This document shows positions 25,152 through 35,228 of a DNA stretch of 64,000 nucleotides, piece after piece. This DNA comes from Synergistaceae bacterium (GTDB lineage Bacteria; Synergistota; Synergistia; Synergistales; Synergistaceae). The position numbers were made by a program, and so were the translations under genes. Every line of letters starts with the position of its first letter. Position 1 is the first letter of the stretch. The notes under the pieces are model-generated. The model saw nothing but the letters and a program-made list of their open reading frames with translations. It was not told the origin of the DNA and did no database searches. Where the stretch lies: the NCBI GenBank assembly GCA_030523725.1, contig JAUNHV010000008.1:1-64000 (forward strand), read 5' to 3'.

Positions 25152-28100
25152 TTAATTTTCGTCCAATTCAAAATAATCTATGGTAAGCAAACTTCTAATT
25201 GCACGTTCCAAATAATCATCCGAGGGTAATGGCCATGAGAAACCAAGTCGGTAAAGAATATTTGTTGTGAATTTGTTGTCAACTTCCACGCCATGTATAT
25301 CTGGTCGGTCATTTGTGATGAGTCCTTGAAGACGTGCATTAATACGTAAATCGCCAAGCATTCTATGATAATCTGCATAATACTCTCTATCTGCCACAGG
25401 AGTAATTTTTACACCACAGCGATTTGCCACGGCAACAAGCTGCCACTCGTCAAATATGAATCTGTTGTCTGCATTAAATGCAGTAAACATATCATTTGTT
25501 CCTGATAGAAGTACCACAGCTCTTGCCGTCATGTCAATTGGAGAGAAACTCATTTGGTCTGTTGAATGACTAATTGGTGCTTTGCCTATCGTTGCAAATC
25601 CTCGCAAGGCATTTAAAAAAGCGTTTGAATTGAAGTTAATCTGAAATTCTCCGTCACTCTGTCGTCCCATCAAATTGCCGACACGAATAATTTTACCACG
25701 CATTCCATTTTTTATTGCTTCGAGCATCTTTAGCTCTGCATGATATTTTGAGATACCATACTTATTGCCCATGTCGTCAATAACGAAGAGCTTGTTTTCA
25801 TAGGCTTTAATGTTCTGTCTCCAAGTTTCTTCTGTATGTGCGCCATAGACAGAAATTGTAGATACTTGAATTAACTTTGCATTATGCTTAGTTGCAACCT
25901 TTATTAAATTCTCAACGCCATGAACATTAATACGTTCTATGATGTCGTCCGCTGCATAGTGTTTTACGCAGGCAGCACAGTTAATGATGGTATCAAAATG
26001 CACATCTTTTAGCACATTTACGAGGTTATCGCCTGTGATATCTGCTTCAAGAACCTGAATTCGTTTTTCAAGAGCTTCGGTAAATATCTCGTCAAAGTAG
26101 TACATCAACATACTTTTTAGACGTTTTAGTGGTGTAGCAAAGCTGCCACGTCGTATAAGACAGACGATATGTCCCTCATTTGCATCAATGAGTTCTCTAA
26201 GTACATGAATTCCTAAAAATCCGACAGCCCCAGTTAAAAGAACATCTCCCAAAGGTTTTCTTTCCACCTGGTCTGCATATTCAAGTGTATTATACTGCAA
26301 TTGCTCCGGATAGTCAGAGCGAATTCCGGAAGTGTCTTCATTGGTGCCTTCTGTGGAAATACTGTAAGCCTTATTATGGCTTGCAATATAATTTGCTAAA
26401 AGTTCAGGTGTTGGGTTGTCAAAGATATTTTGGTATTCAACCCTGATACCTCGTGCCATGAGCTGCATTGTGACCTTTGAAGCAGAAAGCGATGTTCCTC
26501 CCATTTCAAAGAAATTATCATCAGCATAGAATTCGTCTAGTGATAAAACAGATGCAAAAAGTTCGCAAAGTTCCTGCTCAATAGATTTTCGCGGAGCTTT
26601 TCTTCCGCTTCTCTTCTTTTCTCGCTTTACTTCTGGAAGTGCTTTTTTGTCGATTTTTCCACTTGGGGTAAGAGGCATGGCGTCTAGCTGCATCATCACG
26701 TCTGGCACCATATAATAGGTAAGACGGCTCCTCATGTGAGCGATAAGAGCTTCGGAATTTATTTCGTGATCTGCTGAATAGAATCCTACGAGGTAGTCCT
26801 CTGAACCGTTATTTCGGACAACAACCTTGCTTCGAGTAATGCCTTCAAATGCATTGATACAATTTTCAATTTCATCTAGTTCAACACGGAAGCCACGAAG
26901 TTTTACCTGATTATCACGACGACCAAAAAATTCTATTTCGCCGTCCTTATTCAAACGAACAAGATCTCCGGAATGATACGCAGGAAGACCATCAAATGTA
27001 GAAAATACTTCTTTTGTTTTATCGGGAAGGTTTATATAGCCTCTCCCAACACACTCACCAACAATGAGTAGCTCTCCACATGCGTATGGTGGCAGGATAT
27101 TCCCAAATTTATCCACGACATAAATTTTCGCATTTACCATAGGACCACCAATTGTAATATTTTCGGCACTATCTAGTTTTTTTGCACTGCATGTTACGGT
27201 ACATTCCGTTGGTCCATAAGCATTGATAATGGTAATTTCTGGCGAAAGTTCTTTTAAGGAATCATAAAGTGTTGTGGGGAAAGTTTCTGCTCCAACAAGA
27301 ATAGATTTAACATTTGCCATCACAGGTCTAAATTCAGAAATACTTAAAAGATTAGTAAGAAGTGATGGTGTTGTCATCATTATATCAACCTTGTGCTTGC
27401 TAATGACATCTGCAAGCAAAAGTGGATTATGAATTTCGCGTTCTGTGGCAAGACAAACCGTTTTGCCGTTCAAAAGCATTAACATATGGTCAAGAATGGA
27501 TGCGTCAAATGAAACGGAGCTCAGAGCAAGTGACACATGTCCACTCATGTTACCGTGATAGTATTTATAGACTGAGTCTGCAGGCTGTGCAAGATTTGCA
27601 AGGCTGTGATGCTCAATCATCACACCTTTTGGATTGCCGGTAGAGCCAGAGGTATAGATGCAATACGCAAGACTATTTGTCGGAATATCAAGGTTTGGAT
27701 TTTCCTCGTTGCCATCTGCTACGAGGTCATCCACTATCAAGGCACGATATGGTTTGTCTTTACTGAAAAGTACTTGCCTTGATTCCAATATATCCTTCGT
27801 AGTGATCACAAGAGGACTGCCAGCGTCACGCAGACAATAATCAATTCTATCATCTGGATAGTCGGGTAAAAGTCCAAGGAACGCACCCCCAGATTTGAAG
27901 ATTGCAATTTCTGAGATGGATAGTTTTTCGCTTCTTGGAAGCATCATGCCAACAACTGTGTCTTTTTTCACGCCTTCTTCAATAAGGCGATGTGCCATTC
28001 GATTGGCTAAAGTGTTAAGTTCTTTATATGTAAGTTTACGATCCTCGCATATTACGGCAGGGCAATCCGGGGTGGTTTTTGCAAAATGTTCAAATAAACG

Positions 28101-31100
28101 GTTTACTGAGACATTTTCAAAAGGATGTTTTGTTTCATTGATTTTTGAAAGTAGTGCCTCTGATTTTTCTGAAATAAGGGAAATAAAGTTTGTCTTCGTC
28201 TTTTCTATGAAGCCTTTAAGAGTCATCTCAAAAACATCTAAGAAGCACTCAATGAAATCAGGACTGTAATGTTCCAGACGGAAATCAGAAACCAAACGAT
28301 ATTGACCGTTTGCCAAATACACATTTAGTACTATCGGCGCTTTTGCACCAGCAGGTGCTGGGTTAATAACTTCTACTGGCTCGCCGGCGAGAGAATCGAA
28401 AGAAAACTCATCTCCCTGATATGCAAAGATGACGTCTGATTTTATACCGTAGGCAGCAGAAATTTCAGCGAATGAAAAAATATCATTTGACATATTGTTT
28501 ATTAACTGTTCCTGCGTTTCAAGAATCATATCCGTGATAATTCTACTTCCTCCAGTGTGAACAAGAACAGGTAATGTTTTTACAAGCATGGAAATAGATC
28601 TTGAAAGTCTTGAGTCACTTCTGCCATTATAAATGGTTGTGTAAATAGTGTCCTCAAAATTTCCGAAGCGACTCAGTGTATAGCCAAACGCCGTGTTAAA
28701 GAAAGCATTTTGTGTTACCCTGTGCTTGTCGCAGTAAGCTTTAACGTCTTTATAACTTATTTTGGAAAGACGCTCAAGAGTTGCAGAGCCTTTAGCGTCG
28801 GTTTGAGTTGCCTTTGGTGGCAAACAGGCAGGATCGCAGCCCTTGAACACACTATCATAATAAGATTTTGCAGAGGCATAGTGTTCTGTGTTACGTGCCG
28901 CCTCTTCGTCCAGCGCTACTTCAAATCCTGTATATTTTTCCTTTTCAACGAGGAGTCCTGCATAGACTTTGTTTATATCATACAAGAGGATATTCTCTGA
29001 CATTCCGTCAGAAATAATATGATGAAAATCTAGGAAAAGATAATTTGCATTACTTGTTTCGTAGATAGCTATGCGATAAAGTGGTTCATTAAGGAGCGTG
29101 AAAGGTTTTACTAATTTCTCATGCCCCGGAAGCTCCTCGCATTTTATGAAGTCAATCTGTGGTAAGGCTTCGTCGTTTCTACGGGCTCTGATATTGCCTT
29201 CTGCATTAGCAAACAATGTTGTTTTAACATAGGGATGAGCATTAATTACTGTTTTTGCTGCTTCGATAAGTTTTTTAGTGTCAACGTTTTTGCCAAGCTT
29301 TAAAAGAAGTGGAATATTGTAAAGCACTGAATTTGGATTAGCACTACACTCAATATAAATTCCCATTTGAGTTTGCGTAATAGGATAATCTGGGAGCAGC
29401 TCGTATTCAACCTCTTTTGTAGAAGATTCAATAAAGGTGGCTAATTTTTCGATAGAGCTGTTTGCTTTAATATCTGCAACCTTAAACGGAATGTTGAATG
29501 TTTTTTCTAGTTCAACATTCAAACGAATAATAGATATAGAAGTAAGACCTGTTTCATAAAGATCTGCATCTATACTAATTTCTTTCTGCCCTAAAATTTC
29601 TGTAATAATGTCATGGAGCTTCTTTTGTGTGTCATTTTTAGGTGCAATGACAAGGGCAACTTTTCGTTCCGGTTTTGGAAGAGCACGTTTATTTACCTTC
29701 TGATTCTGATTTAATGGAATTGCCTCAATCTGCATTGTAACAGCTGGCACCATGTAAGACGGTTTTTCAGAGAGGATAAATTCATTCAATCTCCTAATGT
29801 TAATTTCTTCGTCTGACACAACGTAGGCAGCGATAAATTTTCCGCCAGCAGGATCGTCAAAGGCAGCGACAGTTGCGTCTTTGATACCGCTAAAGCGGCG
29901 AATAATTTCTTCTATCTCTGTAAGTTCTACTCGGAAACCACGTATCTTTACCTGTCCATCATGTCTCCCAATAAAATCTATTGTGCCGTCTGGGAGATAA
30001 CGCACGATATCCCCAGTCCGGTATATTGTTTTGTAGCTCTTTTCATTTGTAAAAGGATTTTTGATAAAGGCATCTGCTGTTTTTTCTGGCAGATTCAAAT
30101 AGCCCTTTCCTATTTGACGACCAGAGACGAGCAATTCTCCAGGAGCTCCAACCGGCAATCTATTCATGTTTGCATCGACAATATAGCCCTTGATGTTCGC
30201 ATTGACCTTTCCAATGGAAGTTTTATAGGTGTTGCTCTCAACCTTGGTGTTTGTGACATAGGCAGTGCACTCGGTTGGACCGTAATGGTTTCTGAATTCA
30301 AACGAAAGTTTGTCTGTATCAATAGGAATAAGTGCTTCACCGCCAACCATGAGGTACTTTAAGTATGGCGTCTTTGTGAAGGTTGCAAATTGCCTGCCCA
30401 CCTGGGTTGACATGAATCCGTGGGTTATTTTATTTTCTGTGTAATATCTGTTAACTTCGGAGAGATCAAGGCGGATTTCTTCAGGGATAACATGTATAAC
30501 TCCTCCGTACGGTGGAAAAGATATAATGTCTTGCATGCAGGCGTCAAAACCGAAAGATGCATAGCAAGCGTTGGTTGCCTCTCCGTCAATTTTGAACATA
30601 CGCTTGTTCAACTGAGATAATGCAGTTACGTTGCCGTGACTGAGCATGACCCCCTTCGGATTTCCCGTTGTGCCGCTGGTGTAAAGAAGGATGAAGAGAT
30701 CGTCCAGTTCATTTTTAACTGGTGTTGGTGTTGCCTCTGGCAAATTTTCCAAGTCTTCGATAAATAGGAATTTTTCATTATAGCCTGAGATTTTATCCTT
30801 TAATTCACGAGTCGTAATGAGAAGTTTTGCTTTGGCATCTTTTACCATAAAAGACAGACGTTCTTCTGGGTAGCTAATGTCTAATGGTTCATAGGCACAC
30901 CCGGCTTTTAACACACCGAGAGGTGCAAGAATAATCCACTCATTTCTTGGTACAAGAATAGCCACAATATCATTTCGGCTAAATCCAAGTGACTGAATTT
31001 TCGCTGCTATCTTGTCTGTAATTTTTCCAGCTTGGCCATAGGAATAGTGATTTTCTTTATAAACGACAAATTCATGCTCTGGTGTCTTTGATACCCATTC

Positions 31101-34085
31101 GTTAAAGCCTTCCGTAATTGTTTTGTCTTCCAAGGGCATCTCGTTATTGTTAAAGGTATCCAGTAATGTGGCTTGATGTTCGGAAACAAGGCTTACTTCT
31201 TTTAAGTATTCTTTCTTTACAAATTCGCTGACAGCACAGACAAAGGCATCTGCAAATGACTCTATAATGCCTCGTGAGTAAAGGTCACTTCTGTAACGGA
31301 AGCTCAAACGATAACCATCTTCTCTATAGAACGCCATAAGCGTGAGTTTATTTATTGCGTCAGGATTTGGAATACCAATAACGGGAAACTGCTCGCCGCA
31401 AAGAGTTAGAGAGTTAAAAGCATCATTTTGATAAACGAACATAAAATCGTTCGAAATACCATATTCCGTTGCAAGCTCTGCGAAGGGATACACATCATTT
31501 TTGGTGTTTTTGCGGAACATTTCCTGCATTTTTCTAATATAGCGTGTTATGTCACTCTCGCCCTTCAAGTCAACAGGGAGTGCAATGGTTTTGACAAGCA
31601 TTCCCGCGGTGTTAAAGGTCATGGAAGTATGTCTGCCGCTTTCAGCGACACAGACAAGTGACTGATCTGTGCCATTGAATTTTGCAAGCACAAAGGCAAA
31701 GGCAGAGAGGAAAAGGGAGTGCTCTGTAAAATTATTGCTCTTTAAGAATTTTAGCAGCTTATCCCGTTCCAGTGAGAGTTTACACTCAACTGTATCAAGT
31801 TTTGCTTCTCCTTTGTCTTTGAAATCAGATGGAAAATCATTTGACAATTCTAGACCATCAAACATTTGTTTATAATATGTTTTTGCATCATCATACTTTT
31901 GAGATGTCCTTACCACTTCCTCATAGGTTGAGAGGTCAAAAGCAGAAGTTCTTTCTTCAAAGAGGTCGTATCCGCCATAAGCTCTGCTTATTTCTTTTAA
32001 GAGGATTGAAAGTGTGGTTCCGTCAAAGACGATGTGGTGAGCATCTAGTGCTAATACCTTTTCTTCATTGCTTTCAAAAATGCAAGCACGAATCAGTTCA
32101 CCATTTGCAAGGTCAAATGGTTTTATAAATTGTTGGAGCTCAGTTTGCATATCGTTTGTTTTACGACACTCCAGCTTAAACTTTCTGTTGTTTGGAATCA
32201 TGCAAGGCACGCCACCAACAACATCAATGTTACATTGATACGCCTTGTGGTTTGCGACGGTCTTTTCAACTGCTGCTGCGAGTTTTGCTACATTCACATT
32301 TTCCCCAAGTGTGATGCTGATTGGATTGTTGTACATGAGGCTCTTTGGATTTTCCTCAACAGCAAAATATACCCCGAGTTGTGAAGATGTGAGAGGATAA
32401 GCAGCTTTTTGCACCCTCTCAAATGGGATTTCATCTGAACCACCATTTTCGATTAGCTCGGCAATTTTGGCAGGAGTTTTTCCTTCAAAGAATTTTTCAA
32501 GATCAATGGGCAAATCTTCAAGTGCATTGATTGTTTCGATTGCCTTTATAGAGTCACCTCCCAAAAGAAAGAAATCGTCATCTCGACCAATTCTTCCACA
32601 TTGCAAGACTTCCTCTATTGCGTGGCAGATAGCTTCTTCTATCTTGTTTTGTGGTGCAACATACTCTCGTTTGTAAGAGGCAATGTCCGGTTCTGGGAGA
32701 TTTTTCCTGTCAAGTTTTCCATTTGGATTTAGTGGGAGTACTTCCATCTTGGTGTAGAAACTTGGTACCATGTAATGTGGAAGGTTGGTTTTGCAATGCT
32801 CTCTTAGTTTTTCTTCTGTAACACCTTCGTCAGCAACATAGTATATTGCAAGATAAGTGACACCATTCTTTGCAGTAAAATCTTTAACTGCAGCTTCTTT
32901 AATGCCTGGAAATCTTCTGACAGTGGTTTCCACCTCAAGTGGCTCCACGCGCTGCCCGTTGATTTTTATTATCCAGTCTTTTCTTTCGATAAACACAAGG
33001 TTTCCATCTGGCAGGCGTTGCACGATGTCACCTGTGCGGAACATTCGTTCATACCCATCAATTTCAGTGAATGGGTTTTTAACAAAGGCTTTCTTTGTTT
33101 CTTCTGGTCTATTGAGATAGCCCTTTGCAACGTAACCAGCAATGCAAAGTTCTCCGATTTCAACTTGGTTGTTGTTTTCGTCTAGGACGTATGCTTTTTC
33201 CGTGCCAAAAGGTTTTCCTATAGGTGTGTTTTCATAAAGCTTATCTATCTTAAAGCCTAGTGTGCCGCCGAATAGCTCTGTTGCTCCGTAGCCATTCATC
33301 ACAACTGGATGATCATTGAAATATATATTTGTAATTCTTTCTGAACCTACGGAGATAATCTTTAAGGATTTGTTATGCTTTAGCATAAAATTAACGATTC
33401 TTGGCGGAACAAATGATGCTTCTATATCGTTATCATCATAATATTTTGCAAGTTTGTATGGATCTTTTCTTATTTCATCTGGCACAATTACAATATGTTT
33501 TGCGAGGGGTAGTGCTGCGATGAAAAGTCCTGTACCAACGACAAAGGTAAAGGGGGCTACAAGCCCTACAATATTATTTCTTTCTGTTTTTTCTTCTTTA
33601 TCATGAATAGTGTTTCTTGCTGCAACTGCCGCCATGGAATAAAAATCGTGAACGACACCCTTTGGATTGCCGGTAGAACCTGAAGTGTAAATTACGATTC
33701 CTTCTGCGTCCATTTCGGAAATAATAGGCTCAACCCTAAGTGACATATCCATTGACTTCATAAAATTCTCGTCAATACAAAGATCGTATTGTGAATCTTG
33801 TTTTATATAATTAAGACGTTCTTCTGGGTAATCGTCAGAAAGCGGAATTGCAACAGCTCCCATTATCCAACATCCGATAAGGCATCCACCATATTCTTTG
33901 CTTCTTGGAATTTCCACTATCACGCGGCTTCCGTAACGCACACCATTCTTCTGAAGATTTGCCGCAACGCATTTTGCAAATTCACATAGTTCATTGTAAG
34001 TAAAGGTGCCATTGTCATCAGAAATGGCGGGTTCTGCTCCGTGGTCTTTCACTGTTTGAAGAAATGTTTCAATAATGTGTTTCAT
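25152..34085 (-). CDS. Three-module non-ribosomal peptide synthetase with terminal reductase
   Basis: 2977 residues. Domain order by motif: A1 (about 1-480), T1 (LLGGDSIKA, Ser about 512), C1 (HHIVFDG, about 683), A2 (TSGTTGNPKG, about 1134), T2 (GLTSISI, Ser about 1516), C2 (HHIISDG, about 1688), A3 (TSGSTGNPKG, about 2144), T3 (MGGTSLSA, Ser about 2531) and a thioester reductase (NAD(P)-binding VLLTGAVGFLG, about 2618, and YGISKYHAE). The reductase should release the product as an aldehyde or alcohol. A2 and A3 have the FDA core (FDACMQD, FDASILD) expected for amino acids. A1 reads APFTFVVGTG there, without the Asp that holds the alpha-amine, so it may load an acyl or other acid. No phosphopantetheinyl transferase, MbtH or thioesterase gene is in the window. 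A promoter with an embedded palindrome lies directly upstream. Confidence 0.95.
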   Translation of the reverse strand: MKHIIETFLQTVKDHGAEPAISDDNGTFTYNELCEFAKCVAANLQKNGVRYGSRVIVEIPRSKEYGGCLIGCWIMGAVAIPLSDDYPEERLNYIKQDSQYDLCIDENFMKSMDMSLRVEPIISEMDAEGIVIYTSGSTGNPKGVVHDFYSMAAVAARNTIHDKEEKTERNNIVGLVAPFTFVVGTGLFIAALPLAKHIVIVPDEIRKDPYKLAKYYDDNDIEASFVPPRIVNFMLKHNKSLKIISVGSERITNIYFNDHPVVMNGYGATELFGGTLGFKIDKLYENTPIGKPFGTEKAYVLDENNNQVEIGELCIAGYVAKGYLNRPEETKKAFVKNPFTEIDGYERMFRTGDIVQRLPDGNLVFIERKDWIIKINGQRVEPLEVETTVRRFPGIKEAAVKDFTAKNGVTYLAIYYVADEGVTEEKLREHCKTNLPHYMVPSFYTKMEVLPLNPNGKLDRKNLPEPDIASYKREYVAPQNKIEEAICHAIEEVLQCGRIGRDDDFFLLGGDSIKAIETINALEDLPIDLEKFFEGKTPAKIAELIENGGSDEIPFERVQKAAYPLTSSQLGVYFAVEENPKSLMYNNPISITLGENVNVAKLAAAVEKTVANHKAYQCNIDVVGGVPCMIPNNRKFKLECRKTNDMQTELQQFIKPFDLANGELIRACIFESNEEKVLALDAHHIVFDGTTLSILLKEISRAYGGYDLFEERTSAFDLSTYEEVVRTSQKYDDAKTYYKQMFDGLELSNDFPSDFKDKGEAKLDTVECKLSLERDKLLKFLKSNNFTEHSLFLSAFAFVLAKFNGTDQSLVCVAESGRHTSMTFNTAGMLVKTIALPVDLKGESDITRYIRKMQEMFRKNTKNDVYPFAELATEYGISNDFMFVYQNDAFNSLTLCGEQFPVIGIPNPDAINKLTLMAFYREDGYRLSFRYRSDLYSRGIIESFADAFVCAVSEFVKKEYLKEVSLVSEHQATLLDTFNNNEMPLEDKTITEGFNEWVSKTPEHEFVVYKENHYSYGQAGKITDKIAAKIQSLGFSRNDIVAILVPRNEWIILAPLGVLKAGCAYEPLDISYPEERLSFMVKDAKAKLLITTRELKDKISGYNEKFLFIEDLENLPEATPTPVKNELDDLFILLYTSGTTGNPKGVMLSHGNVTALSQLNKRMFKIDGEATNACYASFGFDACMQDIISFPPYGGVIHVIPEEIRLDLSEVNRYYTENKITHGFMSTQVGRQFATFTKTPYLKYLMVGGEALIPIDTDKLSFEFRNHYGPTECTAYVTNTKVESNTYKTSIGKVNANIKGYIVDANMNRLPVGAPGELLVSGRQIGKGYLNLPEKTADAFIKNPFTNEKSYKTIYRTGDIVRYLPDGTIDFIGRHDGQVKIRGFRVELTEIEEIIRRFSGIKDATVAAFDDPAGGKFIAAYVVSDEEINIRRLNEFILSEKPSYMVPAVTMQIEAIPLNQNQKVNKRALPKPERKVALVIAPKNDTQKKLHDIITEILGQKEISIDADLYETGLTSISIIRLNVELEKTFNIPFKVADIKANSSIEKLATFIESSTKEVEYELLPDYPITQTQMGIYIECSANPNSVLYNIPLLLKLGKNVDTKKLIEAAKTVINAHPYVKTTLFANAEGNIRARRNDEALPQIDFIKCEELPGHEKLVKPFTLLNEPLYRIAIYETSNANYLFLDFHHIISDGMSENILLYDINKVYAGLLVEKEKYTGFEVALDEEAARNTEHYASAKSYYDSVFKGCDPACLPPKATQTDAKGSATLERLSKISYKDVKAYCDKHRVTQNAFFNTAFGYTLSRFGNFEDTIYTTIYNGRSDSRLSRSISMLVKTLPVLVHTGGSRIITDMILETQEQLINNMSNDIFSFAEISAAYGIKSDVIFAYQGDEFSFDSLAGEPVEVINPAPAGAKAPIVLNVYLANGQYRLVSDFRLEHYSPDFIECFLDVFEMTLKGFIEKTKTNFISLISEKSEALLSKINETKHPFENVSVNRLFEHFAKTTPDCPAVICEDRKLTYKELNTLANRMAHRLIEEGVKKDTVVGMMLPRSEKLSISEIAIFKSGGAFLGLLPDYPDDRIDYCLRDAGSPLVITTKDILESRQVLFSKDKPYRALIVDDLVADGNEENPNLDIPTNSLAYCIYTSGSTGNPKGVMIEHHSLANLAQPADSVYKYYHGNMSGHVSLALSSVSFDASILDHMLMLLNGKTVCLATEREIHNPLLLADVISKHKVDIMMTTPSLLTNLLSISEFRPVMANVKSILVGAETFPTTLYDSLKELSPEITIINAYGPTECTVTCSAKKLDSAENITIGGPMVNAKIYVVDKFGNILPPYACGELLIVGECVGRGYINLPDKTKEVFSTFDGLPAYHSGDLVRLNKDGEIEFFGRRDNQVKLRGFRVELDEIENCINAFEGITRSKVVVRNNGSEDYLVGFYSADHEINSEALIAHMRSRLTYYMVPDVMMQLDAMPLTPSGKIDKKALPEVKREKKRSGRKAPRKSIEQELCELFASVLSLDEFYADDNFFEMGGTSLSASKVTMQLMARGIRVEYQNIFDNPTPELLANYIASHNKAYSISTEGTNEDTSGIRSDYPEQLQYNTLEYADQVERKPLGDVLLTGAVGFLGIHVLRELIDANEGHIVCLIRRGSFATPLKRLKSMLMYYFDEIFTEALEKRIQVLEADITGDNLVNVLKDVHFDTIINCAACVKHYAADDIIERINVHGVENLIKVATKHNAKLIQVSTISVYGAHTEETWRQNIKAYENKLFVIDDMGNKYGISKYHAELKMLEAIKNGMRGKIIRVGNLMGRQSDGEFQINFNSNAFLNALRGFATIGKAPISHSTDQMSFSPIDMTARAVVLLSGTNDMFTAFNADNRFIFDEWQLVAVANRCGVKITPVADREYYADYHRMLGDLRINARLQGLITNDRPDIHGVEVDNKFTTNILYRLGFSWPLPSDDYLERAIRSLLTIDYFELDEN

Positions 34086-34118
34086 GGCATAAACCTCTTC
34101 TTATTTTTTTGTAAAACC

Positions 34119-34147
34119 TAAATACTGAACCTCATGTGAGGTGTCAA
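34119..34147 (-). promoter_or_regulatory. NRPS promoter with a palindrome in the spacer
   Basis: Read on the minus strand, TTGACA (34147-34142) and TATTTA (34124-34119) are spaced by 17 bp. The spacer is largely filled by the palindrome ACCTCA-TG-TGAGGT (34129-34142). A regulator bound there would block RNA polymerase directly. The transcription start would fall about 30 bases before the NRPS ATG. The palindrome could also be a weak hairpin after the upstream GNAT gene, but no T run follows. Confidence 0.6.
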
Positions 34148-34695
34148 TCTTTTCTGTACGGGGCTGCTAAGAAATCCTTGTCTAGGATTTCGCATCTTGT
34201 GCTATCTATCAATCTGTTAAAGGCATCCAAGTCAAAGTTTTTATGGCTTGAAAATACTTCAAATTCACAATCCATATAGTGACGAAAGTATCCTGTCGGG
34301 AAAAAACCATTGCGAAGATATAAATCACGACGACGCTTGCGCTGTTCATTGTTGGGTGCATTTTCGTCGATTGCTTCAAAATCAATTATAAATTGGCGTT
34401 TACCACAATATTCCAGAATTAGCTTTAGTGCCTTTGTGCCTATCCCGTGCCCGCGGCGAGATGCCTCAATGGCAAAATAAGAACCATAGCCACACTCGTC
34501 AGTGAGGATAATCATAAAAAATCCGCATAATGTTCCTTCATCGTCAATTATGCCAAGAAGATGCTTATCAATTGTGGATTCAGCACGAAAGGCATCGTAA
34601 AGGTTAATTCGCTCATTGGCGGGAAAAGCTTCTTCAGAGATGCGACAAACAGCATCAAACTCAGGTGAGTCAGTTGTCAAACGAATAAGTTTCAT
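34144..34695 (-). CDS. GNAT-family N-acetyltransferase
   Basis: The 183-residue protein has the acetyl-CoA binding segment EASRRGHGIGTKALKLIL and the beta-4/beta-5 pattern LCGFFMIIL of GNAT enzymes. The C-terminal YLRNGFFPTGYF is also typical. It would transfer acetyl to an amine of an unknown substrate. It is the gene immediately upstream of the NRPS on the same strand, with its stop codon just before the NRPS promoter. Confidence 0.85.
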   Translation of the reverse strand: MKLIRLTTDSPEFDAVCRISEEAFPANERINLYDAFRAESTIDKHLLGIIDDEGTLCGFFMIILTDECGYGSYFAIEASRRGHGIGTKALKLILEYCGKRQFIIDFEAIDENAPNNEQRKRRRDLYLRNGFFPTGYFRHYMDCEFEVFSSHKNFDLDAFNRLIDSTRCEILDKDFLAAPYRKD

Positions 34696-34718
34696 GTTAT
34701 TTCTCCTAATTTATCTTT

Positions 34719-35210
34719 TTATTCCTGGTTAGAATTCAGCTTTAAGCGCTGTTCTTTCCAAACATACCTTGCTCCCTCTAGTCCCATTTTCCCATTTGGA
34801 ATGAAACCAGCTTTAAAGAGCACTCGCTTTGAGGCGACATTGTTTTCTTCCGTTTCTGCCTCTATCAACCTTACCCCGTTTTGGACAGATGCCCATTTGA
34901 CGACAGCATATAAGGCTTCTGTCATATACCCTTGCCCTTCATATTCACTTTTCATTCCATAACCAATTTCAGTGATGCCGTCTTCTGGCAATCCTTTAAA
35001 GGATAAATTCCCAATAACCTTGTTACTGCCATCATTTAGCTCAATATTCCAGATTGCATACCACTCCCATTGGTCAAGGTGTAATTGACCTCCGTCCAAC
35101 ATTTCTTGATAGGCTTGCTTCAAGTCTGGTGAAGTTTCTTTTTGTATTAAGCATTTCATTTGTTCTCTAGAAGCAGGATAAATATTGAGTCGTTTGGTTT
35201 TTATCATCAT
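34719..35210 (-). CDS. GNAT-family N-acetyltransferase (RimJ/RimL-like)
   Basis: The 163-residue protein begins IKTKRLNIYPASREQ and contains VIGNLSFKG, then SEYEGQGYMTEALYAVVKW and the NVASKRVLFKAGF block, the usual signature of RimJ/RimL-type acetyltransferases. Substrates of such proteins range from ribosomal protein N-termini to small molecules; nothing here identifies one. It precedes the other GNAT gene by 23 bases. Confidence 0.88.
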   Translation of the reverse strand: MMIKTKRLNIYPASREQMKCLIQKETSPDLKQAYQEMLDGGQLHLDQWEWYAIWNIELNDGSNKVIGNLSFKGLPEDGITEIGYGMKSEYEGQGYMTEALYAVVKWASVQNGVRLIEAETEENNVASKRVLFKAGFIPNGKMGLEGARYVWKEQRLKLNSNQE

Positions 35211-35228
35211 TTATAAGAGCTCCGCAAA

